This document shows, one piece after another, positions 17,623 to 25,970 of a stretch of 64,000 nt of DNA. The DNA comes from Paracoccus sp. M683 (GTDB lineage: Bacteria; Pseudomonadota; Alphaproteobacteria; Rhodobacterales; Rhodobacteraceae). Both the position numbers and the translations under genes were made by a program. The notes under the pieces are model-generated. The model made no database searches, was not told where the DNA came from, and worked only from the letters and a program-made list of their open reading frames with translations. Within the stretch, counting starts at the first letter, position 1. Every line of letters starts with the position of its first letter. Location of the stretch: contig NZ_VKDF01000017.1 in assembly GCF_007096355.1 (NCBI RefSeq), positions 1 through 64,000 on the forward strand, read 5' to 3'.

Positions 17623-18785
17623 TTACGCGCGTATCCTGTTTTATGACGAGGGTCGAACTCGGTGCGGATGGCTTTGCCGTCTGCGTCGAAAGCCGGGCAA
17701 GGGCCAAGTGTCGTCTCTCCGACGCTGCGCCGGATCGGGGGCGCAGGGACGTTGATTTCGCCAGATGGCGTGCTGATGACGGACCGGTCGAGTTGGGGGT
17801 GGTCGGACAGGGACGCCACATCGTTCACCGCCCCGTATGCAATGCCCGCCGCGTCAAGCCGCTTTAGCATCCCGGCGCGGTCATGAGAGGCGAACACGGC
17901 CTTGATGAGCGCTTCGAGCGCGGGCTTGTTCAGCAGCCGCGTCGAGTTGTCGTGAAAACGTGGATCGGTTGCTAGGGCGGTATCCCCAAGGATGTTGTCG
18001 CAAAAGCTCACCCACTCACCGCTGTGCTGTACGGCTATCACGATAAGCTGGCCGTCCCTGCACTCATAGGCGCCGTAGGGGCAGATCATCGTGTGGTTAA
18101 GACCGACGCGGGGCGTCGGTTTGGAAAGATAGTCGTGATAGAGCAGCGGAACCGACATCCAGTCGGCCATCACGTCGAACATGGCCACCGAAACGCCGCT
18201 GCCTGTGCCGGAGCGCTCACGCCCGATCAGCGCTTCGCAGATCCCGGCATGAGCTGTCATGCCCGTGGCGATGTCGCAGACCGACACGCCAACCCGCCCC
18301 GGACCGTCCGGCGTGCCGGTCACCGATGCCAGGCCGCTTTCGCATTGCACCAGAAGGTCATAAGCCTTGGCGTTGCGCATCGGGCCGTCTTCACCGTATC
18401 CGGTGATATCGCAGGTCACAAGCCGCGGGAACTTCTCTCGCAAGGTCGTCGAATCCAGACCCAGCTTTGCAAGGGCGCCCGGCAAAAGATTTTGGATGAA
18501 CACATCCGCGTTTTCCAGCATTTTCAGCAGGATATCGCGATCTTCTGCTGCTTTGATGTCTAGTGCGACCGATTCCTTGCCCCGGTTCAGCCATGTAAAA
18601 TAGGCGCTTTCGCCGTTGGCAACAGTATCATAGGCGCGCGCGAAATCGCCCACGCCCTTGCGTTCGACCTTGATCACCCGCGCACCGGCATCGGCAAGCC
18701 GCGAAGAGCAAAAAGGCGCCGCCACCGCCTGTTCGAGCGCGATGACGAGCTTGCCGGAAAGGGGCGCTGAATTTGAACTTGACAT
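17619..18785 (-). CDS. CaiB/BaiF (family III) CoA-transferase
   Basis: This 388-residue CoA-transferase is the first gene leftwards from operator O3 at 18822. The family blocks GARVIKVERKGVGD and TGYGEDGPM are present, and the likely catalytic Asp is in VSVCDIATGM. The N-terminal half resembles succinyl-CoA-dependent transferases acting on C5 acids, but the substrate cannot be assigned. Its start lies 36 bases from the operator, so the leader is very short. Confidence 0.82.
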   Translation of the reverse strand: MSSSNSAPLSGKLVIALEQAVAAPFCSSRLADAGARVIKVERKGVGDFARAYDTVANGESAYFTWLNRGKESVALDIKAAEDRDILLKMLENADVFIQNLLPGALAKLGLDSTTLREKFPRLVTCDITGYGEDGPMRNAKAYDLLVQCESGLASVTGTPDGPGRVGVSVCDIATGMTAHAGICEALIGRERSGTGSGVSVAMFDVMADWMSVPLLYHDYLSKPTPRVGLNHTMICPYGAYECRDGQLIVIAVQHSGEWVSFCDNILGDTALATDPRFHDNSTRLLNKPALEALIKAVFASHDRAGMLKRLDAAGIAYGAVNDVASLSDHPQLDRSVISTPSGEINVPAPPIRRSVGETTLGPCPAFDADGKAIRTEFDPRHKTGYARK

Positions 18786-18821
18786 GGCGTTCTCTCACGT
18801 GATCCTAGGAGCGTGACAGAA

Positions 18822-18837
18822 TCTAACAGATGTTAGA
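18822..18837. promoter_or_regulatory. Operator O3, TetR-type palindrome between divergent units
   Basis: TCTAACA-GA-TGTTAGA, a perfect palindrome. It lies between the CoA-transferase pair (leftwards) and the Zn-ribbon/thiolase unit (rightwards), so one bound repressor could control both. Confidence 0.82.
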
Positions 18838-18887
18838 AACATTATCAATACGATTAACCAGGAATGGGCCATTTGAGGAGAATGCCG

Positions 18888-19265
18888 GTGCCGGACGCCA
18901 CAGGACCAGACCAGATATTCCAACGCGCGCTGACAAACGGAGAGATCGTGCTGCCCAGATGCGATGATTGCGGAGCCTATCATTTCTTTCCAAGGGTCTT
19001 GTGTCCGCACTGCCATGGGACCGCGATCTCTTGGCATCCCGCCAGCGGTAAGGGCCGGGTCCATACTACCACTGTCGTGCGTCAGAAGCTCGAGCGCGGC
19101 GGCGACTATAACGTGTGCGTGGTGGAACTGGAGGAAGGCGTTCGGATGATGAGCCGAGTCGAGGGCATTGCCCCCCGTGACATTGTCATCGACATGGTCG
19201 TGACCGCCTTCGTGGGCGGGGCCGAGGGGCAACCGGCCGTGTTGTTCAAACCGGCGGAGGTATAG
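18888..19265 (+). CDS. Zn-ribbon/OB-fold (DUF35) protein
   Basis: This small protein of about 125 residues has a rubredoxin-like zinc ribbon (CDDCG, then CPHC) followed by an OB-fold domain, the DUF35 architecture. Such proteins are obligate partners of thiolase-fold enzymes; the best-known pair is the Ltp2 aldolase with the DUF35 domain of ChsH2 in steroid side-chain degradation. The thiolase-fold gene follows after 3 bases. GTG at 18888 is chosen because GAGGAG lies 7 bases upstream; ATGs at 18882 and 18864 are in frame but sit too close to their possible ribosome-binding sites. Confidence 0.82.
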   Translation: MPDATGPDQIFQRALTNGEIVLPRCDDCGAYHFFPRVLCPHCHGTAISWHPASGKGRVHTTTVVRQKLERGGDYNVCVVELEEGVRMMSRVEGIAPRDIVIDMVVTAFVGGAEGQPAVLFKPAEV

Positions 19266-19268
19266 GCC

Positions 19269-20420
19269 ATGACACCCAAACTTCGGGGAAAATCCGCCAT
19301 TGTGGGAACCGGGCACGCGGGTTTTGGCGAGGCGCATGGGCTTACGGCCTATGATGTCATGGCGCAATCCGCGCTTGCGGCGCTTGGCGATGCGGGGCTG
19401 AAGCTGTCTGATGTGGACGGTCTGTTCTGCACCATGATGGAAGACAGCATGCCGGCGCTGATGGCGGCCGAATATCTGGGTATTCAGCCCAGGTTCATCG
19501 ACGGCACCATGACGGGCGGTTCGTCCTTCGTGAATTACTTGACCTCCGCCACAATGGCGCTGGAGGCCGGCCTGTGTGATGTGGCGCTGATCGTTTATGG
19601 CTCCAACCAGCGCACCGCGTCGGGCAGGCTTGTGACGGCATCGCGCCCGCCCGCCTATGAGGCGCCGTATAATCCGCGCTATCCGATTTCCGCATATGCG
19701 ATGGCGGCGGCACGGCACATGCATGAATTTGGCACCACCCGCGAACAGCTGGCCGATGTGGCGGTGGCCGCGCGGGCTTGGGCGCAGCACAACCCTGAGG
19801 CATTCGAGCGCGGCCCGCTGAGTCTTGAGGATGTTTTGGGCGCGCGTATGGTGGCCGATCCGTTGACGGTGCGCGATTGTTGTCTTGTCACCGATGGCGG
19901 CGGGGCGATCGTGATGGTGCGCGCCGACCGCGCCAAGGACTTCCCGAAGGCCCCGGTTTACGTTTTGGGCAGCGCGGCGGAAAGCTCGCACCGGCAAATA
20001 TCGCAGATGAAGGATTTCACCGTGACCGCCGCTCGCGAGTCGGGCGCACGCGCCTTTGACGCGGCTGGCGTGTCGCCCGCTGACATTCAGGTGGTCGAGC
20101 TGTACGATGCGTTCACCATCAATACGATCCTGTTTCTGGAAGATCTCGGCTTTTGTGCCAAGGGCGAGGGCGGCGCCTTTGTCGAGGGCGGGCGCATCGC
20201 GCCGGGCGGGGTCTTGCCGGTGAATACCAATGGTGGGGGTCTGTCCTGTGTGCACCCCGGCATGTATGGCATTTTCACCGTGATCGAGGCGGCGCGGCAG
20301 ATCCGTGGCGATGCGCCCGGCATTCAGTTGAGGGATGTCGACCTGGCGCTGGCCCATGGGAACGGCGGTGTGCTGTCCAGTCAGGTCACGGCAATCTTGG
20401 GTTCGCAAAACACCCTCTAA
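19269..20420 (+). CDS. Thiolase-fold protein lacking the catalytic cysteine (Ltp2-like)
   Basis: This 383-residue protein has the SCP-x/lipid-transfer type thiolase fold (opening with IVGTGHAGFGEAHGLT), but the loop that should carry the nucleophilic Cys reads GTMTGGSS (residues 79-86), with no cysteine. The enzyme at 61989, by contrast, keeps NNNCSTG. Cys-less thiolase-fold proteins paired with DUF35 partners include retro-aldolases of the Ltp2 type, which cleave a 3-hydroxyacyl-CoA bearing a tertiary alcohol. Gene order here (DUF35, thiolase-fold, hydratase 2) fits hydration followed by retro-aldol cleavage. The family assignment is good; the aldolase role is an inference. Confidence 0.75.
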   Translation: MTPKLRGKSAIVGTGHAGFGEAHGLTAYDVMAQSALAALGDAGLKLSDVDGLFCTMMEDSMPALMAAEYLGIQPRFIDGTMTGGSSFVNYLTSATMALEAGLCDVALIVYGSNQRTASGRLVTASRPPAYEAPYNPRYPISAYAMAAARHMHEFGTTREQLADVAVAARAWAQHNPEAFERGPLSLEDVLGARMVADPLTVRDCCLVTDGGGAIVMVRADRAKDFPKAPVYVLGSAAESSHRQISQMKDFTVTAARESGARAFDAAGVSPADIQVVELYDAFTINTILFLEDLGFCAKGEGGAFVEGGRIAPGGVLPVNTNGGGLSCVHPGMYGIFTVIEAARQIRGDAPGIQLRDVDLALAHGNGGVLSSQVTAILGSQNTL

Positions 20421-20443
20421 GAACAAACCAGGGAGGAAAGATC

Positions 20444-21301
20444 ATGCCATTGGATTTCGACGCGCTATCGAACTGGGACTTCGAAGAGATCGAGCAAACA
20501 CTGACCGATCGGGATACGATCCTTTATGCGCTCGGCCTCGGGTTTGGCGAGGATCCGACCGACAGGAAAGAGTTGGCCTTTGTCTATGAAGCTGGGCTGA
20601 GGGCGGTTCCCTCAATGGCGGTCACGATGGGGTACCCGGGCTTCTGGCTGCGCGACCCCAAGACCGGCGTGAACTGGCAGAAGGTGCTGCATGGTGAACA
20701 ATGGCTAGACATCTACAAGCCGCTGCCGGTGAACGGCAACATCATCGGCCGCAGCCGGATCGACTTTATTTCCGACAAGGGCGAGGGCAAAGGTGCCGTC
20801 ATCTACCAGAGCCGCGACATCATCAATGCCGATAGCGGCGAAAAGCTGGCTCGCGTGGCGATGTCGGCCTTCTGCCGTGGCGATGGTGGGTTCGGTGGCG
20901 AAAACAGGCCCGGCCCGGCCCCAGCGGCCTTGCCCGACCGCGCGCCCGATCATGTCTGCGATATCGAAACACTACCGCGCCAGGCGCTGGTTTACCGCCT
21001 TAGCGGTGACATGAACCCGCTTCATGCCGACCCGGATGTGGCGCGTTCGGTCGGGTTCGACCGCCCGATCCTGCACGGCCTTGCGACCTATGGTCTGGCG
21101 GCGCGGGCGATCCTCAAATCGCTGCTCGATTATGACGCCGCCCGGCTTGTCGGGCTGGACGTGCGGTTTTCCGCCCCGGTCTATCCCGGCGAGACCGTGC
21201 GGTTTGAGATCTGGGAAGAGGGTGGCGAGGCCCGGTTCCGCGCTTCGATCCCGGCCCGCGACGTGGTGGTTCTAAACAATGGGGCTGCGCGTTTCGCGTG
21301 A
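20444..21301 (+). CDS. MaoC-family 2-enoyl-CoA hydratase 2 (double hot-dog)
   Basis: This 285-residue protein has two hot-dog halves. The C-terminal half carries the hydratase-2 motif YRLSGDMNPLHADP (Asp189, Asn191, His194), which includes the catalytic Asp/His pair that makes (R)-3-hydroxyacyl-CoA. It is similar to the hydratase part of eukaryotic MFE-2. GGGAGGAAAG precedes the ATG. It would supply the 3-hydroxyacyl-CoA to the adjacent thiolase-fold/DUF35 pair. The next gene is a 2-methylacyl-CoA racemase, again pointing to branched chains. Confidence 0.87.
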   Translation: MPLDFDALSNWDFEEIEQTLTDRDTILYALGLGFGEDPTDRKELAFVYEAGLRAVPSMAVTMGYPGFWLRDPKTGVNWQKVLHGEQWLDIYKPLPVNGNIIGRSRIDFISDKGEGKGAVIYQSRDIINADSGEKLARVAMSAFCRGDGGFGGENRPGPAPAALPDRAPDHVCDIETLPRQALVYRLSGDMNPLHADPDVARSVGFDRPILHGLATYGLAARAILKSLLDYDAARLVGLDVRFSAPVYPGETVRFEIWEEGGEARFRASIPARDVVVLNNGAARFA

Positions 21302-21311
21302 GGGAGGGAGG

Positions 21312-22448
21312 ATGACACAGCCGCTCAAGGATATCTTGGTGCTGGATTTCAGCACCCTTCTTCCCGGCCCGATGGCCACGCTCATGTTATCCGAAGCCGG
21401 GGCCGAAGTTATCAAGTTCGAGCGTCCGGGCACGGGTGAGGACGCACGCCTGACCGCGCCGAAAATAGACGGGGAGAGCATTGGCTTCGCTGTTTTGAAT
21501 CACGGCAAGCGGTCGGTGGCAATCGACCTCAAGTCAAAGGGCGCAATGAATGTTCTGCGCCCTTTGCTTGAAAAGGCCGATGTTCTGGTAGAGCAATTTC
21601 GCCCCGGAGTGATGGACCGGCTCGGTCTGGGATACGAGGCCGTGCGCGAGATCAATCCCGGTCTCATCTATTGTTCGATCACCGGTTATGGACAGACCGG
21701 CCCGAAGGCTTCGACTGCCGGGCACGATCTCAATTATGTGGGCGATGCGGGGATTCTGTCGCTGAGCCGGGGACCGGATCAGCAGCCAACCATGCCCTTC
21801 GGGTTGGTCGCTGATATCGGGGGCGGAACCTATCCGGCGGTGGTCAATATCCTGCTGGCCCTGATTGCGCGGCAGGCAAGCGGTCAGGGAACGCATCTGG
21901 ATATCGCCATGTCCGAGGGGGCGTTTGCCTTTGCCTACTGGGCCCAAGCAGATGGCGTGATCGCCGGCAATGACATCGCAAGCGGCAGCAGCCGTCTGAC
22001 CGGCGGCCTAGCGCGCTATCGTCTCTATACCGCGGCGGACGGCCGTCAGATCGCCGTCGGGGCGATCGAGGAAAAGTTCTGGCAGTTGTTCTGCGATGTC
22101 ATCGGCCTGCCGCAGGAGCTTCGTGATGACTGGTCCGACCCCAATGCCAGTGTTGCGGAAGTGGCGCGTCGTCTGGGCGACCATCCCTCGACCCATTGGG
22201 AGTCTTTGCTGGCCGCTGCGGACTGTTGTTGTTCCGTCGTGAAAACGCCCGCCGAAGCTGCGGCCGATCCGCATTTTATCGCGCGAGGCGTATTCGAGCG
22301 AAAGCTGAACATTTCTGGTCGGGAGGTACCGGCGCTGCCGCTGCCAATTGCTCCGGAATTCCGTTCTGCGGCGAGTTCGGCCGGACGTGCTGCGGCATTG
22401 GGGGAAGATAATACCCGCTTTGGCCAGGACTTGCGAAAAACACAATGA
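21312..22448 (+). CDS. Alpha-methylacyl-CoA racemase
   Basis: This 378-residue CaiB/BaiF-fold protein is not a transferase by its active site. It has GHDLNYVGDAG with His138 and VADIGGG with Asp168, the same 30-residue spacing as the acid-base pair His126/Asp156 of mycobacterial alpha-methylacyl-CoA racemase. The enzyme inverts the C2 methyl centre of 2-methylacyl-CoA so that acyl-CoA dehydrogenase can act. Its presence is one of the strongest signs that the substrate carries methyl branches. GGGAGGGAGG precedes the ATG. The gene ends 32 bases before operator O4, so it closes this unit. Confidence 0.85.
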   Translation: MTQPLKDILVLDFSTLLPGPMATLMLSEAGAEVIKFERPGTGEDARLTAPKIDGESIGFAVLNHGKRSVAIDLKSKGAMNVLRPLLEKADVLVEQFRPGVMDRLGLGYEAVREINPGLIYCSITGYGQTGPKASTAGHDLNYVGDAGILSLSRGPDQQPTMPFGLVADIGGGTYPAVVNILLALIARQASGQGTHLDIAMSEGAFAFAYWAQADGVIAGNDIASGSSRLTGGLARYRLYTAADGRQIAVGAIEEKFWQLFCDVIGLPQELRDDWSDPNASVAEVARRLGDHPSTHWESLLAAADCCCSVVKTPAEAAADPHFIARGVFERKLNISGREVPALPLPIAPEFRSAASSAGRAAALGEDNTRFGQDLRKTQ

Positions 22449-22454
22449 AATTCG

Positions 22455-22483
22455 TTGACCCGCAGGTTTTCAGATTGTAATCT
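22455..22483 (+). promoter_or_regulatory. Candidate promoter for the 22515 unit
   Basis: TTGACC at 22455-22460 and TAATCT at 22478-22483 are separated by 17 bases. The -10 element overlaps the first bases of operator O4, the standard arrangement for steric repression. Confidence 0.55.
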
Positions 22484-22496
22484 AACATTTGTTAGA
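22481..22496. promoter_or_regulatory. Operator O4, TetR-type palindrome
   Basis: TCTAACA-TT-TGTTAGA, a perfect palindrome, overlapping the candidate -10 element and ending 18 bases before the TTG start codon at 22515. The upstream racemase gene runs in the same direction, so this is an internal start point separating two units. Confidence 0.82.
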
Positions 22497-22514
22497 AAAA
22501 AATGGAGAGGTCCA

Positions 22515-23234
22515 TTGGCCCAACCCCACGACGACCTGCCGACAGAAGCTGCGCGCTTTGTCTTGCCCGCGCACTTTGTCGAGAGCGACAGCCTCGAAGT
22601 GCAGGGTTTCATCACATCGGCTTTGCGCGATCTTCCTGTGGACGCGACCAATCGAGATAAGGCGATCCGCCTGTTCGAAGCGGTTCGCGACGATATCCGT
22701 TACGACCCGTATTGTTTTGCGCTGGATGAAGATTCTTATCGTGCCAGCCGGATCGCCGGGGCGGAGGCAGCCTTCTGCGTCCCCAAGGCAATCCTACTTG
22801 CGGCCTGTCTGCGCGCCGTCGGTATCCCCGCCGCTTTGGGATTCGCGGATGTGCGCAACCACCTGAATACTCCCAAGCTGCAGGAGCTGATGGGGACCGA
22901 TCTCTTTATCTATCACGGTTATGTTCAACTGTGGCTGGGTGGTGAATCCTATAAGGTCACACCCGCTTTCAACATAGAGCTGTGTGAAAGATTCGGGGTC
23001 AAGCCTCTGGTTTTTGACGGCTATCACGATGCTCTTTTCCACGAATTCGACGAGAAGGACCAGCGCCACATGGAATATGTGAACGACCGGGGTCTTCATG
23101 TCGATGCGCCGATGACGGAATTCCTGACGGCCTTCAAGGAAACCTACCCGAAACTGGAAGAGTTCAACCGGGTGAGAATCTCCAAAGATTCGAGCGGGTA
23201 TGATTCCGGTTTCGCAAAGGAGGGGGCCGCTTGA
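22515..23234 (+). CDS. Transglutaminase-like (cysteine-His) domain protein
   Basis: This protein of about 239 residues has a transglutaminase/arylamine-acetyltransferase-like papain-fold core: Cys88 in AAFCVPKA and His134 in YHGYVQLW. The third position, normally an Asp shortly after, reads KVTPAF, so the acid of the triad is not obvious. Bacterial members are mostly of unknown role; some are peptidases. Its place as first gene of an acyl-CoA operon directly behind an operator is unusual. The TTG at 22515 is chosen because GGAGAGG lies just upstream and any earlier start would fall inside the operator. It overlaps the next gene's start. Confidence 0.72.
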   Translation: MAQPHDDLPTEAARFVLPAHFVESDSLEVQGFITSALRDLPVDATNRDKAIRLFEAVRDDIRYDPYCFALDEDSYRASRIAGAEAAFCVPKAILLAACLRAVGIPAALGFADVRNHLNTPKLQELMGTDLFIYHGYVQLWLGGESYKVTPAFNIELCERFGVKPLVFDGYHDALFHEFDEKDQRHMEYVNDRGLHVDAPMTEFLTAFKETYPKLEEFNRVRISKDSSGYDSGFAKEGAA

Positions 23235-23680
23235 AATATCTTGACGATTTCGAGTCGGGCCAAGTCTTTCACTTTCGCAGCGCCCCGATGAGCGCACAGT
23301 CCATAAAGGCCTTTGCCCAGGAGTGGGACCCGCAGCGGCTGCACACCGACGAAGACTATGCGACCGCGATACATGGCAGCCTGATCGCCTCGGGATTTCA
23401 GACCGCGCTTGAGGTGTTCAAACCTGTCGTGACGGAATTGATGGTCAATGTGGCCAATATCGGCGGCATGGGCTTCGAGAATCTGCGCTGGCTGCTGCCT
23501 GTCCGCCCGGATGAACCCCTCGATATCGAAATGACTATCAACTCGGTCACGCCGTCCAAAAGCAAGCCCGATCGAGGTGTCTTGCACTATACGCTCAGCG
23601 TCAGGAACCCCAAGGGCGAGGTGGTTCTTTCAGCTGACGTCCCATTGATGATGAAGCGAAAACGAAATGACACAGGTTGA
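23231..23680 (+). CDS. MaoC-like hot-dog dehydratase
   Basis: This 149-residue single hot-dog protein has the MaoC-type segment EWDPQRLHTDEDYA, in which Asp and His sit as in R-specific enoyl-CoA hydratases (with Gln in place of the usual Asn). GSLIASGFQT matches the helix that follows. It probably hydrates or dehydrates a CoA ester as a homodimer. The start is a TTG whose last two bases are part of the upstream TGA (TTGA overlap); a strong AAGGAGGGGG precedes it. It overlaps the next gene by 14 bases. Confidence 0.78.
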   Translation: MKYLDDFESGQVFHFRSAPMSAQSIKAFAQEWDPQRLHTDEDYATAIHGSLIASGFQTALEVFKPVVTELMVNVANIGGMGFENLRWLLPVRPDEPLDIEMTINSVTPSKSKPDRGVLHYTLSVRNPKGEVVLSADVPLMMKRKRNDTG

Positions 23681-24794
23681 TATGCAATCCAGCGAACAAG
23701 AAGAAGACCTTCGCCTGCTGCGCGAAAGCGCGCGCACGCTGTTTGACCGCGCGGGCGGAAGTGGACGGTCGCGAAAGCTCCGCGATGCCGGGGGCGAATT
23801 TGACCCGGATATGGTCCGGGAATTGGGCGAAGCCGGTGTTTTTGGCGTGGCCGTGCCCGAAGAACAGGGGGGGCTTGGCATGGGCCTGGCTGCCGGTGGC
23901 GTTATCGCCGAAGAGGTCGGCCGCGTGATCGCCCCGGAACCGGTCGTGGCGACGATTGGTCTTGGCCTAGGCCTTCTGCGCCGCCTTTGCCCGGAGCATC
24001 CGAAGCTGGAACAGCTTGTCGGCGGCGAGGCATCGCTGGCGGTTGCCTGGCAGGAACGTGGTCCGGGCGGCGCTTCCGCTGATGCGACTTGCCGGTATGC
24101 GGACGGAAAGCTGACCGGCGGCAAGGCCTGGGTGGTTGGCGCGGGAGGAACGCAGGATTTCCTTGTTGTAGCCGAAGCAGATGGTGGCCCGGTTCTAGTT
24201 CTGGCCGAGGCCAGCGCGGATGGGCTTGTTACGACCAGGCGGGCGCAGGCCGATGGCAGTTCCTTGGGCGAGCTTTCCTTTTCAGGAACGCCGGCTGCGG
24301 AGCTGGCCTGCGGTGCCGCGGTTCAGGGAGCGCTGTCCGAGGCTGTGGCCGACGCAACGGCGCTTGCCGCAGCCGAGCTTGTCGGCCTGAGCCAGCGCGC
24401 CTTCGAGATTACGCTCGACTACATCAAGACGCGCGAGCAGTTCAACAAGCCGATCGGATCCTTCCAGGTCATCCAGCACCGCGCCGTCGACCTGAACGTG
24501 ATGTGCGAGGTCGCGCAGGCCGCAGTGCGCGAAGTTCTGATGCGGATGGATGGCGAAACGGACGCAAGTATCCGCGCACGTCTGGCCAGCCGGGCCAAGG
24601 CACGGGCGGTCACGGCCGCCAGGAAAGTCACCCGCGACGCCATCCAGCTGCACGGCGCGGTCGGCTACACCGATGAATTCGATATCGGGCTTTATCTGAA
24701 CCGGGCGCTGGTGCTGTCGGCCTGGCTGGGCGACGACGCCTATCACCGTCGGATCTGGTTTGACGCGCGCGAAGAAGAGGGGGCCGCACAATGA
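23667..24794 (+). CDS. Acyl-CoA dehydrogenase, small-subunit type
   Basis: This 375-residue protein has the acyl-CoA dehydrogenase fold, but the middle domain is reduced (GGKAWVVGAGGTQDFLVVAEA) and the C-terminus ends in NRALVLSAWLGDDAYHRR without a YEGT-like base segment. Such members form alpha2beta2 complexes with a catalytic partner, as in PimC/PimD or FadE28/FadE29. The partner is the next gene, overlapping by four bases. It would help bind FAD at the shared interface, where RDAIQLHGAVGYTDE is conserved. Which 2-acyl substrate the pair oxidises is unknown; characterised relatives act on pimeloyl-CoA or short steroid side chains. Confidence 0.8.
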   Translation: MTQVDMQSSEQEEDLRLLRESARTLFDRAGGSGRSRKLRDAGGEFDPDMVRELGEAGVFGVAVPEEQGGLGMGLAAGGVIAEEVGRVIAPEPVVATIGLGLGLLRRLCPEHPKLEQLVGGEASLAVAWQERGPGGASADATCRYADGKLTGGKAWVVGAGGTQDFLVVAEADGGPVLVLAEASADGLVTTRRAQADGSSLGELSFSGTPAAELACGAAVQGALSEAVADATALAAAELVGLSQRAFEITLDYIKTREQFNKPIGSFQVIQHRAVDLNVMCEVAQAAVREVLMRMDGETDASIRARLASRAKARAVTAARKVTRDAIQLHGAVGYTDEFDIGLYLNRALVLSAWLGDDAYHRRIWFDAREEEGAAQ

Positions 24795-25942
24795 CCGACT
24801 GGAACGCAATGAGCGATGCGGAATTCCGCAAAGAGGTGCGCGGGTTCCTCGAGGCCGAGTACCCCGAAGAGCTGCGCCATCTGCCGCACCGCCCCAAGTT
24901 CGCCGAGATTGAACATTGGCATCGCAAGCTGCACACCAAGGGATGGGTTGCGCCGGCCTGGCCCGCGGAATACGGCGGTATGGGGCTGAATGCCGCCAAG
25001 CTGCTGATCTTCTACGAAGAGCAGCAGCGCTGGGGTGTCAATCGTGGTCGAGACATGGGTGTGCAGATGGTCGGCCCCCTGATCATCAAGTTCGGCACTC
25101 AGAAACAAAAAAACTATTGGCTGCCGCGAATCCTCAGTTGCGAAGACATCTGGTGCCAGGGGTATTCGGAACCCGGTGCCGGGTCCGATCTGGCCAACCT
25201 GCGCACACGCGCAGAGATTGACGGCGACGACTTTGTCATAAACGGACAGAAGATCTGGACCACGATGGCGCATGACGCCACGCACATCTTCATGCTGGTC
25301 CGCACCGATCCGGACGCGCCCAAAAAACAACAGGGAATCAGCTTTGTCCTTGCGTCGATGGATCAACCCGGTGTCGAGGTGCGCACGATCACCACGCTTT
25401 CGGGGGAAACGGAATTTTGCGAGGTTTTCTTCGACAATGCCCGTACACCCCGCGAAAACCTCGTGGGCGAGTTGAACAAGGGCTGGACCATGGCCAAGGC
25501 GCTCCTGAGCTTCGAGCGCATCTTCATCGGCTCGCCCAGCCTGGCCCAGAACGCGTTGGGGCAGCTTGAGAGCTTCGCACGGGGCCGTGGCGCTTTTGAC
25601 GATCCAGTGTTCCGCGACCGCTTTGCGCAAGCCGCGCTTGATGTCGAGGATCACGCGGCGCTTTACTCCCGTTTCGCCGACCAACTGAAGCGCGGCGAAA
25701 CGCTGGGCGCCGATGTCTCGATGCTCAAGATCTGGGTGACCGAGTGCTTTCAGCGCATCACCGAGCTGATGATCGAGGCAGCCGGACCCGATGGCGGCAC
25801 CGTCGGCCCGCTTCAGGTCGGCAATGTAAGCGTCGATGTCCTTGCGAGTTTCTACAAGGCCAGACCGACGACGATCTATGGAGGGTCGAACGAGATCCAG
25901 CGAAACATCCTGTCCAAGGCCGTTCTCGGATTGCCTGACTGA
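24791..25942 (+). CDS. Acyl-CoA dehydrogenase, large-subunit type
   Basis: This 383-residue protein is the likely partner of the preceding gene in an alpha2beta2 acyl-CoA dehydrogenase (PimC/FadE-like). It has QGYSEPGAGSDLANL, GQKIWTT and the C-terminal TTIYGGSNEIQRNI. The usual base position is Gly (YGGS), and LLSFERIFIGS holds a Glu at the alternative site. Several relatives of this group work on substrates with a ring or a carboxylate at the far end. It is co-translated with its partner and followed after 28 bases by a crotonase. Confidence 0.82.
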   Translation: MTDWNAMSDAEFRKEVRGFLEAEYPEELRHLPHRPKFAEIEHWHRKLHTKGWVAPAWPAEYGGMGLNAAKLLIFYEEQQRWGVNRGRDMGVQMVGPLIIKFGTQKQKNYWLPRILSCEDIWCQGYSEPGAGSDLANLRTRAEIDGDDFVINGQKIWTTMAHDATHIFMLVRTDPDAPKKQQGISFVLASMDQPGVEVRTITTLSGETEFCEVFFDNARTPRENLVGELNKGWTMAKALLSFERIFIGSPSLAQNALGQLESFARGRGAFDDPVFRDRFAQAALDVEDHAALYSRFADQLKRGETLGADVSMLKIWVTECFQRITELMIEAAGPDGGTVGPLQVGNVSVDVLASFYKARPTTIYGGSNEIQRNILSKAVLGLPD

Positions 25943-25970
25943 ACCTAATACCCTGAGGAGGAAAAGAACC

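Noticed and set aside
18795..20426. Long minus-strand open frame opposite the DUF35/thiolase genes
   Set aside because: It is an antisense shadow of GC-rich genes; the translation is rich in His, Arg and Gly and matches no family, while the plus strand shows clear motifs.
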